The notes under the pieces were generated by a model. It saw only the letters and a program-made list of their open reading frames with translations. It did not search any database and was not told the DNA's origin. The position numbers and the translations under genes were made by a program. From Dermanyssus gallinae (Eukaryota; Arthropoda; Arachnida; Mesostigmata; Dermanyssidae): a stretch of 64,000 bases of DNA. The stretch covers positions 558,001-622,000 of the forward strand of contig QVRM01002067.1 in NCBI GenBank assembly GCA_003439945.1, given 5' to 3'. Of the stretch, positions 60,959 to 64,000 are shown one piece after another (positions within the stretch are counted from its first letter, which is position 1; every line of letters starts with the position of its first letter).

Positions 60959-61156
60959 ACTAATTTGGAGATTTCTGAATACGATATTATGAACCCGTTA
61001 ATGTTTTCTCTGTTATTGACGTCAATGGCCCTCCCGAAGAGGGGTCGTCTTTGGTCTCCACGCGTGCGTCACGAAATCGGGGGTACTACGTATACACAGT
61101 GTTTCGGGATACTGTTTGATTCCTATAAACAGTTTGTAACATTTCTTGCTTTTTAA
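60959..61156 (+). CDS. Candidate C-terminal exon of the CD36-like gene
   Basis: A strong acceptor (TTCATTTTTTTTATTCGGCT...CCTAAG|ACT) opens a phase-0 frame, as exon 7 requires. It begins TNLEISEYDIMNPLMFSLLL, with a hydrophobic run that could be the start of the second membrane helix, and stays open to a stop at 61154-61156. No strong CD36 motif is expected in this region, so the call rests on position, phase and hydrophobicity only. The true end may lie beyond the window. Confidence 0.25.
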   Translation, partial: TNLEISEYDIMNPLMFSLLLTSMALPKRGRLWSPRVRHEIGGTTYTQCFGILFDSYKQFVTFLAF

Positions 61157-61289
61157 AACATATTATTTGGTTTTTAACACAGACATTTTTATAAATTCGT
61201 TACTCCTCTATTTTTAGCTCCTGAAAAACCGCCTAATTTGGTTTTCAATTCTTCAAACCAAACTCAAACAATTTTGAGTTTAGACTGCG

Positions 61290-62760
61290 CAAAACTTTGA
61301 TACTAACCCCGGCTTCTCTCCCCATACTCTTCCGTACTACTTTGGCATTCTTTCGAAGCTGTGGGAAAGACGTCTCTGCCGTTCCCCTTCACTCAGCTCT
61401 ATCCTATTATCCCACATGTTTACCTGCGGATAGAGGGATTCTGATATTCTGTAAGCCGTCCTGTGAGTGTACGTCGAGACCATAAAGATCCGGCTGCTCT
61501 CGTCCCTTCCCCCGTCTCGACCACCATTCCGAGAGACTCACTCAAGCCTTTCCTGGCTGGCCGTTTCCTTGGCTGTCGTGAATGCCAAAATGGCGTCGAA
61601 AAAGTTTGTCGCCTTCCAACATGCCTCTGCCGAAGTCATCATATAGACGACCACCCTCCTGTTGGGTCAGCCTCTCACAGCGGTTGGTCCTCCATCCCTC
61701 GCTTCCCTGAGAGCATCACACCGCAGAACAGTATTATCCACAGTATCCGCCTCTCCAGAGTTGCACCGTGCGCATGTTTCGTTAATGGCCTTCTTTATTC
61801 TTGAGTTGTGGCTCAGACCCTTGGTCTGTGATCACGCCGAGTCTTGCCTGCGCCATTTCTGGTGCCAGGCCGATATTGTGACACTCATGAGGCCACCGAG
61901 CCCAGGAGCCTTTCTTTCTCCTCTGCCAACCGACTGACCTTAGGCATGATCCGCGCCAGGCGTGTGCCAATCCGGTCAGTCCCGTATCTAGCATCACAGT
62001 AAGATAATTCACGTTCGTTCTTATTTTTATCAGAGGGCTTGCCACCGCGAAGTAAACGCCGGTCGTCCACTTTCTGCCTGTTAGGTGCATCGCCTCGCTA
62101 CCTCCGGGGAACTTCACCTAGGCCGGGCGCTTTGCCGGTTACTAGCCATTGCCGGGCTTGTTCGATCTTCTTCAGCGTTACATCCGGGATGTCTTTCGAG
62201 ACAGCCAAAGGCTTCTAGTTTCCTCTCCGCAGCTGCGCCAAAAATAGACCAGGGTCAGTTTCCCGTAGCACATCCAGGGGGACTTTCGGGGGAGTCCTCT
62301 GGAGTCTGGCCATAGTCACTGAGTACGGCAGGCCCTAAACGTCGCTCTCCACCGTTTCTATCAGCTCTTTCCATGCTTAAACTTTACGTTATGGCGATGA
62401 GTTCTTGAAGTCAATCGAGCAGCCTCGTACTCCGTCAGTTAGAAAGATTCTCCATATCATCTCGTAATCTATTTCTGTTAGCCTCTCAAACTTCTCCCAG
62501 AGCCTATTGTCTTTATTCGTAAAATACCTCCTTCCTTAGTTGCTGTCAGCTGCCTTAACTTTTTGGTAAGCTTAACCTCTATCTCCGAGGACCTTTTAGA
62601 GACGTTCTAGGGAACTTTTTGGGGCAGCTTCTTTAGCTCCACTTTAGAGTTATGGGCCCTGTACGGGTTAAGCTTTTACCTAATGTACTGCCGCATCATC
62701 TTAAAGGCCTTTTGAAGCTACTTTACCTCACAGCCTCCCTAACCCTGGCACACTCCCATC
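61290..62760 (-). mobile_element. R1-type LINE relic, degraded ORF2
   Basis: Minus-strand blocks: WKELIETVESD then GLPYSVTMARLQRTPPKVPLD near 62250-62380 (the W...GxPY...LR linker of R1-type ORF2), a VNYLTVMLDTGL thumb-like block near 62010, PKVSRLAEEKERLLGSVA near 61905, and INETCARCNSGEADTVDNTV then LRCDALREARDGG near 61700-61790, the C-terminal CCHC region with His replaced by Asn. The RT palm is missing. Confidence 0.55.
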
Positions 62761-63649
62761 GACACCCCGCGTCTGCTTTCTGTCAATCCCATAATATCTT
62801 TCGGGATAGCCTCCATTCAACTGTGCCCTGGCTGGTTCACCCTTTTTCACTCGTTGCTAAACTTTGAATAATCACCTCCTCTTCCATTCCGTCTTTAAGA
62901 CCACTTTCCTTTCCTCTATGCCGGTTCCCTCTGCATTCCTCGTTTACTACCCTTGCCAATTAACAGTGGCCGCCCCCAGTGGCCGCAACCGGAAACAATA
63001 TGGCGGACCCACGTGAATTATCCTAGCGATCGAGAAGCAATTACACAATCAGGTCCGTTTATCCTCAACAAACTTGACCCCAACTGATATCTGTAAGCGA
63101 GGACTATTAAGTACACTATCTTCGTTGGCAAGGGTGTATAGTTTTGCTGACTAGTTAGTGCTCTCTTCGTCGTCGTTAGAACCCTCAATACTGAGTTTGA
63201 ACCTAGACGCCCAAAGTTATGCAAAAAAAACTTGAAAAACACACCAGTATACAGCAAAACTATCGCACGCCTCACTCTACCAACGCTACAGATCACACAC
63301 CGGGCACCCCGTAGTTAAACTAATTACTCCGGCATTTACTACGAGCTCAGCCAGACTCATCCGTACAGTTCGGACTGCCTTTTAATTATGCTCTGGTATG
63401 TAGCTGGTCCGATAAAGACAGACGAAAGAAGAAGAAGAATAGAAAGAAAATAGCAAACAAATGTGTAATATAATTGCGGCCTCCTAGGTGTCGTATCATA
63501 ACAGCAAACCTAGATAATAAATTTGGCCAGGGATGTTTTGCTGCGCCAATTAATAGGATGTTGACCACTAGTGATTTTCTCACGACTATAACAAACCTTC
63601 TGTCTCGGAAAAGTTAAACGCCTTTTTCGTACATTATAAGATTGCGTTC
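62761..63649. other. No gene recognised
   Basis: No recognisable coding, RNA or repeat features on either strand. Confidence 0.5.
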
Positions 63650-63905
63650 GACTCAGGATCAAGTGTTTGGTACTAAAACGCATAGCCTCAGTCGGAATGC
63701 CTAGCGGGAGTACTTTTAGCGTTTCATCGGATATATTACAGAAAAAACTCGAGCTGGGACTAACCATTGGACTTGCGAAAGAAGATACCTTAATACCGCT
63801 CCCGTTTTCTAGCCTCATTCATCACTTTATCTCAATTACAAGTTGTCAGCTGAACGTTGGCGTTTTGTATGCCGACGACCGCGTTCTCTGTAGCATCACC
63901 TTTTA
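63650..63905 (+). mobile_element. LINE RT palm fragment
   Basis: The plus-strand frame contains IGLAKEDTLIPLPFSSLIH (motif B relic) and VGVLYADDRVL with an intact YADD near 63870. It resembles family E (GVAQEDGLSPLLLS, LMYADDIAI). Stop at 63904-63906. Confidence 0.55.
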
Positions 63906-64000
63906 AGCAAACTGTTGCTCTAGTAAGGTGCTCTATACAGATCGTATGTCAGCTCTAAACCCACCAGGAAGTCAAGGGCTCATACTCCTATTAAGGCGGA

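Overview
This is a eukaryotic nuclear window, most likely from an arthropod and perhaps a chelicerate such as a tick. The evidence is one spliced gene with GT-AG introns and phase-consistent exons, mariner transposons with TA target sites, tRNA-like short repeats, many (TA)n tracts, and a dense and varied set of non-LTR retrotransposons (LINEs). The tick assignment is inference from repeat style and not proven. No bacterial operon, rRNA gene or CRISPR array was seen.

The only host gene recognised is a plus-strand CD36 / class B scavenger-receptor-like gene. Seven exons can be chained with consistent intron phases: 31503-31770, 33836-34066, 38534-38698, 39505-39551, 40443-40608, 44436-44649 and 55521-55634. 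The first coding exon and the C-terminal membrane exon are missing or uncertain; a weak C-terminal candidate lies at 60959-61156. Its introns total more than 20 kb and are filled with transposons.

Most of the rest is transposon sequence. I group it by similarity visible inside the window. Family A is CR1-like: PHD-finger ORF1, APE endonuclease and RT (1-1945 minus, 3990-5892 plus). Family B is R1-like with a poly(A) tail: best copy 18568-22017 minus, with fragments at 3566, 5950, 7720, 23977 and 42391; a related R1-type relic is at 61290, and a gag-like ORF1 at 14060. Family C has a gag-like ORF1, an RT with YLDD, and a C-terminal CCHC plus restriction-like endonuclease: 8225 plus, 10010-13490 minus, 26080-30240 minus, 40850-42036 minus, 44807-46495 minus. 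Family D is an APE LINE with a near-intact ORF2: 52190-55270 minus, 56332-59415 minus, relics at 2600 and 36440. Family E is a distant relative of D: 25190-26060 plus 30310-30640 minus, 46925-49330 plus, and relics at 50390 and 63650. There is also one R2-like element (22330-23785 plus), two mariner copies of one family, a second mariner/Tc1-type relic, a 1 kb fold-back element and several tRNA-like short repeats.

The most interesting structures are these: a UGA-separated, same-frame ORF1/ORF2 pair in the CR1-like element; the gag + RT + RLE architecture of family C, supported by three collinear copies; repeated junctions between transposon ends and (TA)n tracts, including a head-to-head inverted repeat; a 3' UTR hairpin with compensatory changes in three copies of family B; a 1 kb palindrome; and one LINE nested in another. 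Almost every element carries stops, frameshifts or truncation and is probably dead.
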